A program made the position numbers and the translations under genes. The notes beneath the pieces are model-generated. The model searched no databases. It saw only the letters and a list, made by a program, of their open reading frames with translations, and was not told where the DNA came from. DNA of 64,000 bases. It comes from Paenibacillus kobensis NBRC 15729. GTDB taxonomy: Bacteria; Bacillota; Bacilli; Paenibacillales; Paenibacillaceae. The stretch is taken from positions 79,286 through 143,285 of the forward strand of contig NZ_BILZ01000008.1 of assembly GCF_004000825.1 (NCBI RefSeq). The letters are read 5' to 3'. This document shows positions 1 through 8,314 of the stretch, piece after piece (position 1 is the stretch's first letter; every line of letters starts with the position of its first letter).

Positions 1-1109
1 CCGGATATAAAACCTAGCTTCGAAATCGACTTCAAGAATGGCAAACTAAGATTGCGCATGACGGTTTCGCCTACTAGAATGCCTTGCTTGCGCCGCTCTT
101 CCGGTACGAGTACTAATCCAGCATTGATTGCCGCAGCAGGATCGCCCTGCGAAACCTTCTTGCCGTTCACGCTAACCGTTCCGCCGCTTCTGTTGTCTGC
201 ACCAAACAACGCGCGAGACAGCTCTGTCTTGCCGGCTCCTACCAGACCTACAACAGCGACAATCTCGCCGCTTCTCGCATCCATGCTAACGTCACGAACG
301 TGACGGCCTTGATTAACCCTATCAACATGCAGCACCACTTTGCCGATCTGCGCTTCTTCCTTCGGAAATTCCTCCACGAACGCCCGTCCTAACATCGATG
401 CGACCACTTCATCAGCCGACGTACCGGCTGCGGCAGATGTCATCACCTTCTCGCCGTCCCGCATTACCGTGATTCGGTCGCTAATCCGGAACACTTCAGG
501 CAGCCGGTGAGAGATGAACACCATTCCGATCCCGTCGCGCTTCAATTGGTCGATGACCCGAAAGAGACGCTCTGCTTCCTCTAGACTAAGCGGTGCAGTC
601 GGCTCATCGAGCACGACGAATTTGGCATTCTCCGCGAGCAGCCGTGCGATGACGACAAGCTGCTTCTCGGCGAGCGACAGCAGACTCGCCTGCTTGCGTA
701 CCGGTATATCCGCCTTCAGCCGCCCAAGTATCGATGCGGCTTCCTCTTCGATTTGACCCCACCGTACCCAGGGCGAACCGCTGGATGAAGCGATTCGGTC
801 CAGCATTATGTTCTCGGCGACGGTCATTTGCGGCACGATGACCGTGTCGACTTCTTGATAGACACAGTGAATACCATGTGCCTTAGCGTCGGACGGCGTC
901 CGAATGGCTGCGGGCTTGCCGTCGATTGCGATAGTGCCGCCGTCGCTGCTGTAAGCGCCGGACAATATTTTGATCAGCGTGCTTTTGCCCGCTCCGTTCG
1001 CGCCGAGAAGCGCATGAACCTCTCCCCCGCGAATGTCGAAATCGACGCTTTTCAGTGCGGGAACACCTGAAAACGACTTGACGATTCCGTTCATCGTAAG
1101 CTGCCTCAT
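1..1109 (-). CDS. Sugar ABC transporter ATP-binding protein, CUT2 type (partial, 3' end outside window)
   Basis: Energises uptake of a sugar by an ABC importer on the inner face of the membrane. The reading frame starts at an ATG at 1109 preceded by an AGGAAGGTGAG ribosome site and runs off the left edge without a stop. Two ABC modules in one chain are visible: a first Walker A (GANGAGKS), an S-L-A-E-K-Q signature and Walker B (VVLDEPT), then a second, degenerate P-loop (GLVGAGKTE) beginning about residue 275. The duplicated ATPase is typical of the RbsA/MglA (CUT2) family. The gene follows the receptor gene across a strong hairpin. A permease is expected further left. The sugar cannot be read from sequence. 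Confidence 0.9.
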   Translation of the reverse strand, partial: MRQLTMNGIVKSFSGVPALKSVDFDIRGGEVHALLGANGAGKSTLIKILSGAYSSDGGTIAIDGKPAAIRTPSDAKAHGIHCVYQEVDTVIVPQMTVAENIMLDRIASSSGSPWVRWGQIEEEAASILGRLKADIPVRKQASLLSLAEKQLVVIARLLAENAKFVVLDEPTAPLSLEEAERLFRVIDQLKRDGIGMVFISHRLPEVFRISDRITVMRDGEKVMTSAAAGTSADEVVASMLGRAFVEEFPKEEAQIGKVVLHVDRVNQGRHVRDVSMDARSGEIVAVVGLVGAGKTELSRALFGADNRSGGTVSVNGKKVSQGDPAAAINAGLVLVPEERRKQGILVGETVMRNLSLPFLKSISKLGFIS

Positions 1110-1142
1110 GCTCTCACCTTCCTGCAATAGTCCAATTGCGGC

Positions 1143-1171
1143 AAAAACCGGCCGCTAACGTAAGCGGCCGG
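1143..1171 (-). terminator. Intercistronic hairpin with U-tract between receptor and ATPase genes
   Basis: Read on the minus strand, a perfect 9-bp GC stem (CCGGCCGCT/AGCGGCCGG) with a 6-nt loop is followed by five Ts, 12 bases after the receptor stop codon. It probably acts as a partial terminator, so that more receptor than ATPase is made, a common arrangement in ABC sugar operons. The stem is seen directly; the read-through is inference. Confidence 0.7.
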
Positions 1172-1182
1172 CTTGCACGATA

Positions 1183-2295
1183 TTATTGCGCTTGCTCAAG
1201 CTCTTTCATCCAATCGGCATTACCTTGCGTGCGGCCGCTCCAGCCTTGCACATATTCGCCGAGCTGCGTCGTATTGACCGCTTCCTTCGGAAGATCGTCG
1301 CGTTTCACGACAACGGCGTCGAGCACAACGGAGTCGTCCGTGTTGTCGCCATGGAGCTTCTGGTACAGATAGCGCACTTGCACGCGGCCAATATCTTTTG
1401 GATCAACGGCAGCGGATGCAACCCATGGTCCGTTCGGATCTTGAATCATTTGCAAGTCCTCGTCGCTCATGTCGATGCCGTATACTTTAATTTCATTGCG
1501 GCCGGCTTGTTGAATCGCACGCGTTGCGCCTTTAGCGAATTCGTCCCACGCTGCCCATACCGCCGAAATATCGCCTTTGTTCGGATACTGCTTCAGAATC
1601 GCTTCCATTTGAGATTGAGCATCGAGCGCCGGGTTGCCGGCATTGCCGAATGCTGCGATTTCCTTGATGTCCGGGTTGCTGTCCAGGAACGCTTTGTATG
1701 CGACTTGGCGGCGTTCCATCGGTGCGAATCCGGCTACCCAGATTTTAACGATATTGCCTTTGCCGCCTGCATCCTGCTTCAACAGTTCAAGCGTCTTCGA
1801 TGCCATCGCTTGGTCATCTTGAGACAGTACCGTTACGCCTGGCACCTTCAGATCGGAATCGAACGCGACAACAGGGATCTTTTGCTCTACAGCGCGGTTA
1901 ACGCCTTGCTTCAGAGCGCCTGCTTGTCCATGGTCAAGCAGAATGCCGTCGAACCCTTGATTGATTGCTGCATCAAGATTCGCGGACATTTTCGCCAAAT
2001 CGTTATCCGAGGCGAACACTTGCACCTTGCCGCCGAACTTCTCGACTTGCTCTTTGACGCCCTCTATGTATTGCGCCGAGAACGTTCCCGTGTTGAACTG
2101 CATGACAAGGGCAATTTTTTTGCCTTTGAGCGAAGCAGCGTCCGTATTGCCTGCAGCCTGCTCCGTCGTTTGTCCCTGCTCTTGGCTAGCGCCTTCGTCC
2201 TTGCCCGTTTCTTTGCCGCTGTTGCCGCAAGCTGCCGTAATAAGCAGAATGACCGCAATGAGTGCAAAGAAAGCGGATTTGCCGAATTTGTTCAT
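1183..2295 (-). CDS. Sugar ABC transporter substrate-binding lipoprotein (type I periplasmic-binding fold)
   Basis: Captures the transported sugar outside the membrane and delivers it to the importer encoded downstream. The 370-residue product has a short basic N-terminus, a hydrophobic stretch (about 8-22) and a lipobox with the lipidated cysteine at residue 23, then a low-complexity E/Q/G-rich linker. The following domain has the layout of the ribose/galactose-binding family: an early KGKKIALVMQ strand, a GFDGILLDH segment and a VYGIDMSDE segment. The size is normal for the family. It is the first gene of the operon, with its own promoter region at 2330-2358. The ligand is unknown; the CUT2-type partner ATPase suggests a monosaccharide or related sugar. 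Confidence 0.88.
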   Translation of the reverse strand: MNKFGKSAFFALIAVILLITAACGNSGKETGKDEGASQEQGQTTEQAAGNTDAASLKGKKIALVMQFNTGTFSAQYIEGVKEQVEKFGGKVQVFASDNDLAKMSANLDAAINQGFDGILLDHGQAGALKQGVNRAVEQKIPVVAFDSDLKVPGVTVLSQDDQAMASKTLELLKQDAGGKGNIVKIWVAGFAPMERRQVAYKAFLDSNPDIKEIAAFGNAGNPALDAQSQMEAILKQYPNKGDISAVWAAWDEFAKGATRAIQQAGRNEIKVYGIDMSDEDLQMIQDPNGPWVASAAVDPKDIGRVQVRYLYQKLHGDNTDDSVVLDAVVVKRDDLPKEAVNTTQLGEYVQGWSGRTQGNADWMKELEQAQ

Positions 2296-2329
2296 ATTGC
2301 TCGTCCCCTTCGTTGCTGATTTATGGATT

Positions 2330-2373
2330 ATATTAAATCAATTATCCTAGTATGTCAATCGGAATTAATTGAT
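2330..2373 (-). promoter_or_regulatory. Promoter and inverted-repeat candidate operator of the sugar ABC operon
   Basis: On the minus strand a consensus -35 box TTGACA (2353-2358) lies 17 bp from TAATAT (2330-2335); an overlapping TATAAT is at 2327-2332. The -35 box is flanked by an imperfect inverted repeat, ATCAATTATCC at 2337-2347 and GGAATTAATTGAT at 2361-2373 (plus strand). The placement suggests a repressor operator, but no regulator gene is visible in the window. Confidence 0.5.
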
Positions 2374-2464
2374 ATAATGTCATGTTGTGTCGAATGGGAT
2401 CGAATTTTGTCCAGACAATGAACGATTATAGGCCCGTTCTAAAGCTTTGACAACCTTTTTACGC

Positions 2465-2506
2465 AAAAAACCGCCTCCGAGGCCGGCCGGCAGCCTGCGG
2501 AGACGG
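2465..2506 (-). terminator. Intrinsic terminator of spoIVA
   Basis: On the minus strand the 9-bp arms CCGTCTCCG and CGGAGGCGG (one G-T pair) enclose a GC-rich loop and are followed by TTTTTT. It lies 17 bases after the spoIVA stop codon. Confidence 0.8.
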
Positions 2507-2522
2507 AATCTATTGGAACACC

Positions 2523-4001
2523 TTACAATATGATGGCGATTAAGCCGCCCGAGCCTTCGTTAATGATACGCCCAAGCGTTTCTTGCAATTTGTAGCGCGC
2601 ATTGTCCGGCATCATTGCAATTTTACCTTGGATGCCTTCGCGCACAATCGAGTGCAGCGATCTTCCAAAAATGTCGGACTCCCAGATTTTGATCGGATCG
2701 TTCTCGAAATCTTGCATCAAATACCGGACAAGCTCCTCGCTCTGCTTCTCGGTACCGATTATCGGTGCGAATTCCGATTCCACGTCAACGCGGATCATAT
2801 GGATCGAAGGAGCCGTCGCCTTCAGTCTGACACCGAAGCGAGAACCTTGACGGATGAGCTCCGGCTCATCGAGCGCCATCTCGGCAAGAGACGGTGCGGC
2901 GATGCCGTAGCCGGTCGTTTTGACCATCTCGAGCGCTTCTGCGAACCGGTCGTATTCCCTCTTCGCATGCGAGAACTCCTGCATGAGCTGAAGCAGATGA
3001 TCTTTGCCGCGAATTTCGACACCTACGACTTCCATTAAGATTTGATCATACAATTCATCCGGCGCGTACAAATCGATCTCTGCGACGCCCTGCCCCATAT
3101 TCATGCCGCTAAGGCCGGCTCTCGCGATAAAATCGTAATCCATGAATTGGGCAACGACACGGTCAACATCGCGCAATCTGCGGATATCTTTCACCGTATC
3201 GCGAACCGAATTCTCGTAATTGGCGCGCAGCCAATGATTATCGTTCAGCACCATGACCCAGCTCGGCAGATTGACGTTCACTTCGTGTACCGGGAACTCG
3301 TAGAGCACCTCGCGGAGTACCGATACGACTTCGTCTTCGCCCATCGAAGCCGCGCTTAATGCCATGACCGGAATATCATATTTCGCTTGAAGCTCGTTTC
3401 GCAGCTGCTGCGTTTCATCGCTGCGCGGACGAGTGGAGTTAATGACGAGCACGAATGGCTTGCCGACTTCCTTCAACTCGTTGACGACACGCTCCTCGGC
3501 TTCGATATACGAGTTGCGCGGAATTTCGGCGATGCTGCCATCCGTCGTCACGACGACTCCGAGCGTCGAATGTTCTTGAATGACTTTGCGCGTTCCAATC
3601 TCCGCCGCTTCTTGGAATGGAATCGGCTCTTCGAACCAAGGCGTCGTAATCATACGCGGACCGTTCTCGTCCTCGTAGCCCTTAGCTCCTTGAACGGCAT
3701 AGCCTACGCAATCGACCAGACGAACGTTCACCTCAAGTCCTTCCGCCACTCTCAGCTTCACAGCCTGATTCGGGACGAATTTTGGTTCCGTCGTCATAAT
3801 CGTCTTGCCAGCCGCGCTCTGCGGCAGTTCATCGATGGCCCGGACACGGTCGGCATCATTCGTAATATTGGGAAGCACGACCGTCTCCATGAACCGCTTA
3901 ATAAAAGTCGATTTGCCGGTGCGGACAGCGCCGACGACACCGAGGTAGATATCTCCGCCTGTTCGCTCGGCAATGTCTTTAAAAATGTCCACTTTTTCCA
4001 C
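2523..4001 (-). CDS. spoIVA: Stage IV sporulation protein A (spore coat morphogenetic ATPase)
   Basis: SpoIVA polymerises on the outer forespore membrane in an ATP-dependent way and forms the base on which the spore coat assembles. The 492-residue length matches the family exactly. The N-terminal TRAFAC-type NTPase domain has a P-loop GAVRTGKS at residues 24-31 and a D-C-V-G-Y motif near residue 97. The C-terminus (GLIAIIL) is hydrophobic, in keeping with the known membrane-targeting tail. The start is a GTG at 4001 preceded by GGGAGGG. The gene has its own terminator downstream. In B. subtilis spoIVA also lies next to gpsA, der and yphA; here four small genes and a lipoprotein gene come between. 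Confidence 0.97.
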   Translation of the reverse strand: MEKVDIFKDIAERTGGDIYLGVVGAVRTGKSTFIKRFMETVVLPNITNDADRVRAIDELPQSAAGKTIMTTEPKFVPNQAVKLRVAEGLEVNVRLVDCVGYAVQGAKGYEDENGPRMITTPWFEEPIPFQEAAEIGTRKVIQEHSTLGVVVTTDGSIAEIPRNSYIEAEERVVNELKEVGKPFVLVINSTRPRSDETQQLRNELQAKYDIPVMALSAASMGEDEVVSVLREVLYEFPVHEVNVNLPSWVMVLNDNHWLRANYENSVRDTVKDIRRLRDVDRVVAQFMDYDFIARAGLSGMNMGQGVAEIDLYAPDELYDQILMEVVGVEIRGKDHLLQLMQEFSHAKREYDRFAEALEMVKTTGYGIAAPSLAEMALDEPELIRQGSRFGVRLKATAPSIHMIRVDVESEFAPIIGTEKQSEELVRYLMQDFENDPIKIWESDIFGRSLHSIVREGIQGKIAMMPDNARYKLQETLGRIINEGSGGLIAIIL

Positions 4002-4205
4002 TCAATATCCCTCCCAATTGATATTCCGGTACGCCGCCATCTCCACCGGACAAGAGGGGCAGGCTAGCGACTCTACTCGTACAACGTTTTGGACTAGTAA
4101 CATCATATTGCGAGACAAGGACAAATATGCACATTGCTTGCGAACATTTCTCCTGTCTACTTCGCGCCCGGCCTTCCAAGAATGAGTTATATGCCCCGGT
4201 GAACC

Positions 4206-4259
4206 AAAAAAGAACTTTGCCCGTCACGGCACATATGCACCGATAAAGGCAAAGTTCTT
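4206..4259 (-). terminator. Intrinsic terminator of the lipoprotein/ferredoxin cluster
   Basis: The 12-bp arms AAGAACTTTGCC and GGCAAAGTTCTT are followed on the minus strand by TTTTTTGG. It lies 16 bases beyond the stop of the lipoprotein gene. The rest of the 270-base stretch up to spoIVA shows no convincing gene. Confidence 0.8.
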
Positions 4260-4275
4260 AACGATCTCTGTTTGT

Positions 4276-5037
4276 TCAGTTTTCCGGCTGCGCTTGCGGC
4301 TCGTTGTTCACATAGCGGTATAACGGTGATTTGACCGGCACCAAATCCGATGATTGCGCCAGAAGCTCACGCAGATCGTCTTCAGCCTTCGGCTCCTTAC
4401 CGCTCTTCTGCACCGCCTGCATCATATCTACGGCATAATCGAGGTACACACGGCCCTTCTCATCGATCATCGGAGAGACGGTTCTGCCCGAATAGACCGA
4501 CAGAATCTCCGGCTCTTTCATCCCGAGACGGTCGAAATCGATGCGATAGAAGCCCGGATATACCGGTTCCCCGTTAAGCGAGATCATTTTGGCATCACCA
4601 TTATAGTATTTATCAACTTCGCGCTGGATGTCGCTTACCTGCTGGAATACCGCAATGTCCATCAGCTTGACTTGACGGGTCGTCTCCTCATTGATGATGA
4701 GATAATAATAGTGTCCGCCGCCTTCAAACGCATACGATGGCGGATCCGATATGTAATTGTGTCCCTTCAGCTTTGCAAAGTCGATCCGGTACTTCTCATA
4801 TTTCGGCGTATCCGCTTTCGGAGTAACGATCGGCAGCATGCCGGTGTCTGTGAAATATTGATTGACGACCGTCTGCATATTAAGTACCGCATCCTTGGCC
4901 GGCATTTGATTCTGAACGAGCCGGTCCTTCGGATATAAGCAGCCGGACAATGCAGCCATTAGAACGAGCAGCGTCAGAACAAACGCGCTTCTGCGGATAA
5001 CCGACCCGCTCGCCCGCCATATCTTCGATTGTTGCAT
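4276..5037 (-). CDS. Uncharacterised lipoprotein
   Basis: I do not recognise the family. The 253-residue product has a basic N-terminus, a hydrophobic helix (about 18-30) and a lipobox (ALSGC) with the lipidated cysteine at residue 33, so it should be anchored on the outer face of the membrane. The rest is soluble with mixed charge and no obvious catalytic motif. The start chosen is the ATG at 5037, preceded by AAAGGGAG; the open frame continues upstream to 5139 but would then overlap the ferredoxin gene and lacks a ribosome site. It is the last gene before a terminator, 19 bases after the first ferredoxin gene, and is probably co-transcribed with it. Confidence 0.75.
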   Translation of the reverse strand: MQQSKIWRASGSVIRRSAFVLTLLVLMAALSGCLYPKDRLVQNQMPAKDAVLNMQTVVNQYFTDTGMLPIVTPKADTPKYEKYRIDFAKLKGHNYISDPPSYAFEGGGHYYYLIINEETTRQVKLMDIAVFQQVSDIQREVDKYYNGDAKMISLNGEPVYPGFYRIDFDRLGMKEPEILSVYSGRTVSPMIDEKGRVYLDYAVDMMQAVQKSGKEPKAEDDLRELLAQSSDLVPVKSPLYRYVNNEPQAQPEN

Positions 5038-5056
5038 TCGACTTACAACTCCCTTT

Positions 5057-5422
5057 CTACCATAACGAATCTTCTTCCTCGCGCTGTCTCTCCAGCTGCT
5101 TGCGGATGGCGGCGTGCAGCGGATCTTCCGGCACTTCAATCGAAGCGTCTCCCGTTACCTTCGCTTGGCATGCAAGCCTGTAGCCCTCTTCATGCATGCC
5201 GCCCAGCTTGTAACGCTCGTTGTCGGCGACAGCAGACAGTCCCGCCTGACGGCCGCTCGCATCACGCACCTTGCACATTAGACAGGCCGCTTTGCCTCCG
5301 CATCGCGTCGCGATCGACAGTCCGGCCCGCCGGGAAGCGTCGAGCACCGACGTCCCTGGTCTTACCTTCGCTTGTTTGCCGCTCGGCAAGAACGTCACCT
5401 CGTAGCTGCCGCTGCCGTTCAT
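5057..5422 (-). CDS. 2Fe-2S ferredoxin, CX5C-spaced
   Basis: Small electron carrier with a [2Fe-2S] cluster. The 121-residue product has the ferredoxin beta-grasp layout, and candidate cluster ligands are C41, C47, C50 and C85. The spacing C-x5-C-x2-C is the adrenodoxin (vertebrate) type, not the plant type of its neighbour. A charged C-terminal tail (about 100-121, rich in R and E) follows the domain. It sits 29 bases after the second ferredoxin gene in the same direction. Redox partners cannot be read from context; no oxidoreductase is adjacent. Confidence 0.85.
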   Translation of the reverse strand: MNGSGSYEVTFLPSGKQAKVRPGTSVLDASRRAGLSIATRCGGKAACLMCKVRDASGRQAGLSAVADNERYKLGGMHEEGYRLACQAKVTGDASIEVPEDPLHAAIRKQLERQREEEDSLW

Positions 5423-5451
5423 CGCAAGCTCCCGCCTCTCTTTAGCCTCGC

Positions 5452-5748
5452 TTAAAAATACGGCTTATTCACCGCAACAATGCGGCCTTCCGTCGATCGA
5501 ATGACAGCCTGACAGCCGAGACGGTAGCCTTCATCGAATTCCTCGGGCTCCAAGCGGTCCCATTCTTCGTCCGTAATCTCACTTAGCAAATCGCCGCCTT
5601 CGACGATTTGGCATCTGCACCGAGCGCACGTTCCGCGCGAGCACGAGAACTGCCAGTCTACATCAGCCTTCAATGCCATATCGAGCAACGAATGCCCGGC
5701 AACAGGTTCAATCTCCGCCGACTTCGTTCTGCCTTTCAACTCAAGCAT
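5452..5748 (-). CDS. 2Fe-2S ferredoxin, plant-type
   Basis: A 98-residue electron carrier with cysteines at 36, 41, 44 and 79 in C-x4-C-x2-C...C spacing, the standard plant-type [2Fe-2S] motif (an extra cysteine is at 46). The E-G-Y-R-L-G-C-Q stretch before the last ligand is shared in pattern with the other ferredoxin, suggesting an old duplication. The ATG is preceded by GGGAGGGACG. It probably heads a transcript with the next ferredoxin and the lipoprotein. Function beyond electron transfer is unknown. Confidence 0.88.
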   Translation of the reverse strand: MLELKGRTKSAEIEPVAGHSLLDMALKADVDWQFSCSRGTCARCRCQIVEGGDLLSEITDEEWDRLEPEEFDEGYRLGCQAVIRSTEGRIVAVNKPYF

Positions 5749-5796
5749 TTGCTGTCGTCCCTCCCGTTCTATGCTGTTCTCACATGGGTTGAATGC

Positions 5797-5979
5797 TTAT
5801 GTAAGTACGATAAACGCTCCCAGAATGAAGCCAACGAAAAGCATCACGAAAGCGACCAACGATATTACACCTTTCAACGCGCCTTTCGTCTTATATCTAG
5901 CGAATGTAATCATTACAGCTGATAATGCCATTAAACCAAGTCCAATAAACGAAACCCACATCTTCATCATCGGATCCAT
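5797..5979 (-). CDS. DUF2768 small membrane protein
   Basis: The 60-residue product is almost entirely two hydrophobic helices (about 8-25 and 36-58) joined by a short basic loop (RYKTKG). The size and the M-x-V-S-F-I-G-L-G-L-M start resemble the DUF2768 family found in Bacillus and Paenibacillus. No function is established for the family that I can state. It lies between the ferredoxin pair and spoVIF in the same direction, in a neighbourhood rich in sporulation genes. Confidence 0.65.
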   Translation of the reverse strand: MDPMMKMWVSFIGLGLMALSAVMITFARYKTKGALKGVISLVAFVMLFVGFILGAFIVLT

Positions 5980-6127
5980 GACTGTGCTCCCTCTCTCGCT
6001 ACGTATCCCAGCCGGCAGCCCAATGGTTACTGCTGCGCCAGTTGTCGAATAATCTTGTCATCTATTATAGCAAATCGTAAACGATTGTCCTACCAGCGCA
6101 GGCTGTTCGTCAACAAGTCGACATAAA

Positions 6128-6166
6128 GAAACGGCGCTCTCGTCATACGGATGACGGCGCCGTTTC
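6128..6166 (-). terminator. Intrinsic terminator of spoVIF
   Basis: The arms GAAACGGCGC and GCGCCGTTTC form a 10-bp stem, followed on the minus strand by TTTATG. It lies 42 bases after the spoVIF stop. Confidence 0.7.
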
Positions 6167-6207
6167 TCGTGAAGGTCATGAACAGACGAAATAGCGGCTG
6201 TCCGCCA

Positions 6208-6489
6208 TCACTTTTTGATCATCATTTTCATGATCGATTCCATATTGTTCATGTTCATACCGCTCGCTTTGACTGCTTTCACGATATCGTTAATCGTCTT
6301 ATCGGACACAGGTACCTTAGCCATAGCCGAAACTTGCTTAATCAATTTCGTCAGTTCCGCTTCACTCTGCATCGTCTCGTTCGTTACGCTGCTGGCTAGC
6401 TTCTTAACTTCGGTTTCCGAAATGTTTTTGCCCGTTTTCTTGTTGACGGCACTCAATACGTCTTTGGACAAATTCTTGTCTTTGCTCAT
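6208..6489 (-). CDS. spoVIF: Stage VI sporulation protein F
   Basis: The 93-residue protein matches the SpoVIF (YjcC) family in length and character: small, basic, helical, with no membrane segment and a methionine-rich end (residues about 80-93). In B. subtilis SpoVIF is needed for late coat assembly and for GerE-dependent gene expression. A strong ribosome site (GAGAGGAGG) precedes the ATG. It is 85 bases downstream of gpsA, with its own terminator. The family assignment rests on overall resemblance, not on a catalytic motif. Confidence 0.8.
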   Translation of the reverse strand: MSKDKNLSKDVLSAVNKKTGKNISETEVKKLASSVTNETMQSEAELTKLIKQVSAMAKVPVSDKTINDIVKAVKASGMNMNNMESIMKMMIKK

Positions 6490-6574
6490 CGATCCGCCGC
6501 CTCCTCTCTATGCGCAGCAACTCCGATTCCATTGATCGTGAAATCGTACGCTGCTAGCATCATATGAGGATGAA

Positions 6575-7633
6575 TTAGCTTTGGTGTAGGCCCCAGTCCT
6601 GGGCGACTTGCTCACTCTCGTGCGTCCGTCCGCGTCCCATAAGACGCGAAACAGCCGTCGACGGGTCGCAGCCTTCGAACAATACCTGATACAGCTGATC
6701 TGCGATCGGCATTTCGACCTTGTATGCTTCCGACAACATGCGAGCCGCCTTCGTCGTCCGTACGCCTTCAACGACCATTCCCATCTGCGACAACACTTCA
6801 TCCAGCGGGAGCCCTTGCGCCAGCTTATGTCCGGCACGCCAATTACGGCTGTGCGTGCTTGTACATGTGACGACGAGGTCGCCTACGCCTGCCAAACCGG
6901 CGAACGTGAGCGGATTGCCGCCCATCGCGGTGCCTAGCCGGCTGATCTCGGCGAGTCCGCGCGTCAGCAAAGCCGCTTTCGCATTGTCGCCGAAGCCTAG
7001 CCCGTCCGACATCCCGGCGCCTAGCGCAATAATATTTTTGACTGCCCCGCCGACCTCAACCCCGATCAGATCAGGATTCGTATAGACGCGGAAATACGAA
7101 TTGATGAATGCATCCTGCGCCTGTTCTGCCTTCTGCTGATCGGAGGAAGCGACGACAACTGTCGTCGGCTGGCGCTTAGCCACTTCCTCGGCGTGGCTTG
7201 GGCCGGACAACACGACTAACGAATCTTCCGGTCTTCCGAGTTCCTCAGACAGTACCGTCGTCATTCGATTCAACGTATCGGCTTCAAAACCTTTGGTCGC
7301 GTGCACAATCAGTGCTTCCGGCAACAAGAATGGAGCTGCTTGACGCGCTACATCCCGCATAGCGGAGGAAGGCGCGGAGAACAGTACGAGTTCTGCACCG
7401 GACAGCGCTTCGCTCATCGAAGCCGTCGCATTGAGCGAATGCGGAAGCGTACAATTCGGCAAATATTTGCTGTTCATATGCGTCGAATTCATCTCTGCTG
7501 CTTGCGATTCACTGCGTGTCCACACGGATACGTCGAAGCCGTTATCGCACAGCACTGCGGCCAGCGCAGTTCCCCAACTGCCTGCGACAAGCACTGCCGC
7601 CTTGCGCTGACCGATTACGTTCTCATTCGTCAT
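6575..7633 (-). CDS. gpsA: NAD(P)H-dependent glycerol-3-phosphate dehydrogenase
   Basis: Reduces dihydroxyacetone phosphate to sn-glycerol 3-phosphate, the backbone of phospholipids, in the cytoplasm. The 352-residue chain has an N-terminal Rossmann domain, the conserved V-G-G-A-V-K-N segment carrying the catalytic lysine near residue 197, and the C-terminal helical domain (R-G-L-A-E-I-S-R-L-G). One oddity: the dinucleotide-binding motif normally reads G-A-G-S-W-G but here reads V-A-G-S-W-G, with valine 16 (codon GTC) in place of the first glycine. The gene is 9 bases downstream of plsY, whose enzyme uses its product, so the two are probably co-transcribed. Confidence 0.96.
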   Translation of the reverse strand: MTNENVIGQRKAAVLVAGSWGTALAAVLCDNGFDVSVWTRSESQAAEMNSTHMNSKYLPNCTLPHSLNATASMSEALSGAELVLFSAPSSAMRDVARQAAPFLLPEALIVHATKGFEADTLNRMTTVLSEELGRPEDSLVVLSGPSHAEEVAKRQPTTVVVASSDQQKAEQAQDAFINSYFRVYTNPDLIGVEVGGAVKNIIALGAGMSDGLGFGDNAKAALLTRGLAEISRLGTAMGGNPLTFAGLAGVGDLVVTCTSTHSRNWRAGHKLAQGLPLDEVLSQMGMVVEGVRTTKAARMLSEAYKVEMPIADQLYQVLFEGCDPSTAVSRLMGRGRTHESEQVAQDWGLHQS

Positions 7634-7642
7634 CTCTACAAT

Positions 7643-8245
7643 CTATCCTCTCTTCGCGCCAATCTTGTTTTCTTTCCCCTGCATAAGCTTCACAAGATTG
7701 GAACGGTGCCGTACGAAAGCGAACACGCAAATTAATAGACTCGTCCATAGGAGCGGACCTGTACCGCTCATAATGGCAATGCCGCACGGCAGCATAGCTG
7801 CGAAAATAAGCGATCCGACCGAAACATAACGAGTTACCGCAATGACGATAATGGCGATAATTCCAGCGATAAGTGCAGGCACGAATGACAGCGTAGCCAG
7901 GACGCCGACCGTTGTCGCGATCCCTTTGCCGCCTTTGAAACGGAACCATACCGGCCAGTTATGGCCGGCAATCGCGGCAAGACCGCAGATGACAGGCGTC
8001 CAGTCTCCATGTCCGCCGCTTAGCAGATTGCCGATTAGCACGGCCGCTACCCCTTTGGCAATATCGAGTAAGAATACCGCGATTCCGGGACCCTTACCCA
8101 ATACGCGAAGCGTGTTCGTAGCGCCGGCGTTGCCGCTGCCGTGCTGGCGGATATCAATGCCCTTAACCAGCCTTGCGATGACGATGCTGAATGAAACGGA
8201 TCCTAACAAATAACTAATAATCACGGCGATGACTGCGTTTAACAA
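7643..8245 (-). CDS. plsY: Glycerol-3-phosphate acyltransferase (acyl-phosphate dependent)
   Basis: Transfers an acyl group from acyl phosphate to glycerol 3-phosphate, the first committed step of phospholipid synthesis. The 200-residue integral membrane protein has several hydrophobic helices and the family motifs S-G-N-A-G-A-T-N (about 37-44) and a G-H-N-W-P-x-x-x-x-F-K-G-G-K-G segment near residue 100. Length is normal. It is followed directly by gpsA, which supplies its substrate, and preceded by der. Confidence 0.96.
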   Translation of the reverse strand: MLNAVIAVIISYLLGSVSFSIVIARLVKGIDIRQHGSGNAGATNTLRVLGKGPGIAVFLLDIAKGVAAVLIGNLLSGGHGDWTPVICGLAAIAGHNWPVWFRFKGGKGIATTVGVLATLSFVPALIAGIIAIIVIAVTRYVSVGSLIFAAMLPCGIAIMSGTGPLLWTSLLICVFAFVRHRSNLVKLMQGKENKIGAKRG

Positions 8246-8314
8246 GCTCGTTCTCCCCTACTGCCTAGCCACTCGACTAGTCGATATTATACGTGAACCG
8301 GTTCTAGACAGACA

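Noticed and set aside
1186..2319. 377-codon plus-strand frame over the sugar receptor gene
   Set aside because: Shadow of the receptor gene; no domain or ribosome site, odd composition.
3979..4227. 82-codon minus-strand frame upstream of spoIVA
   Set aside because: Overlaps the spoIVA start and the terminator of the lipoprotein gene; no ribosome site; not protein-like.
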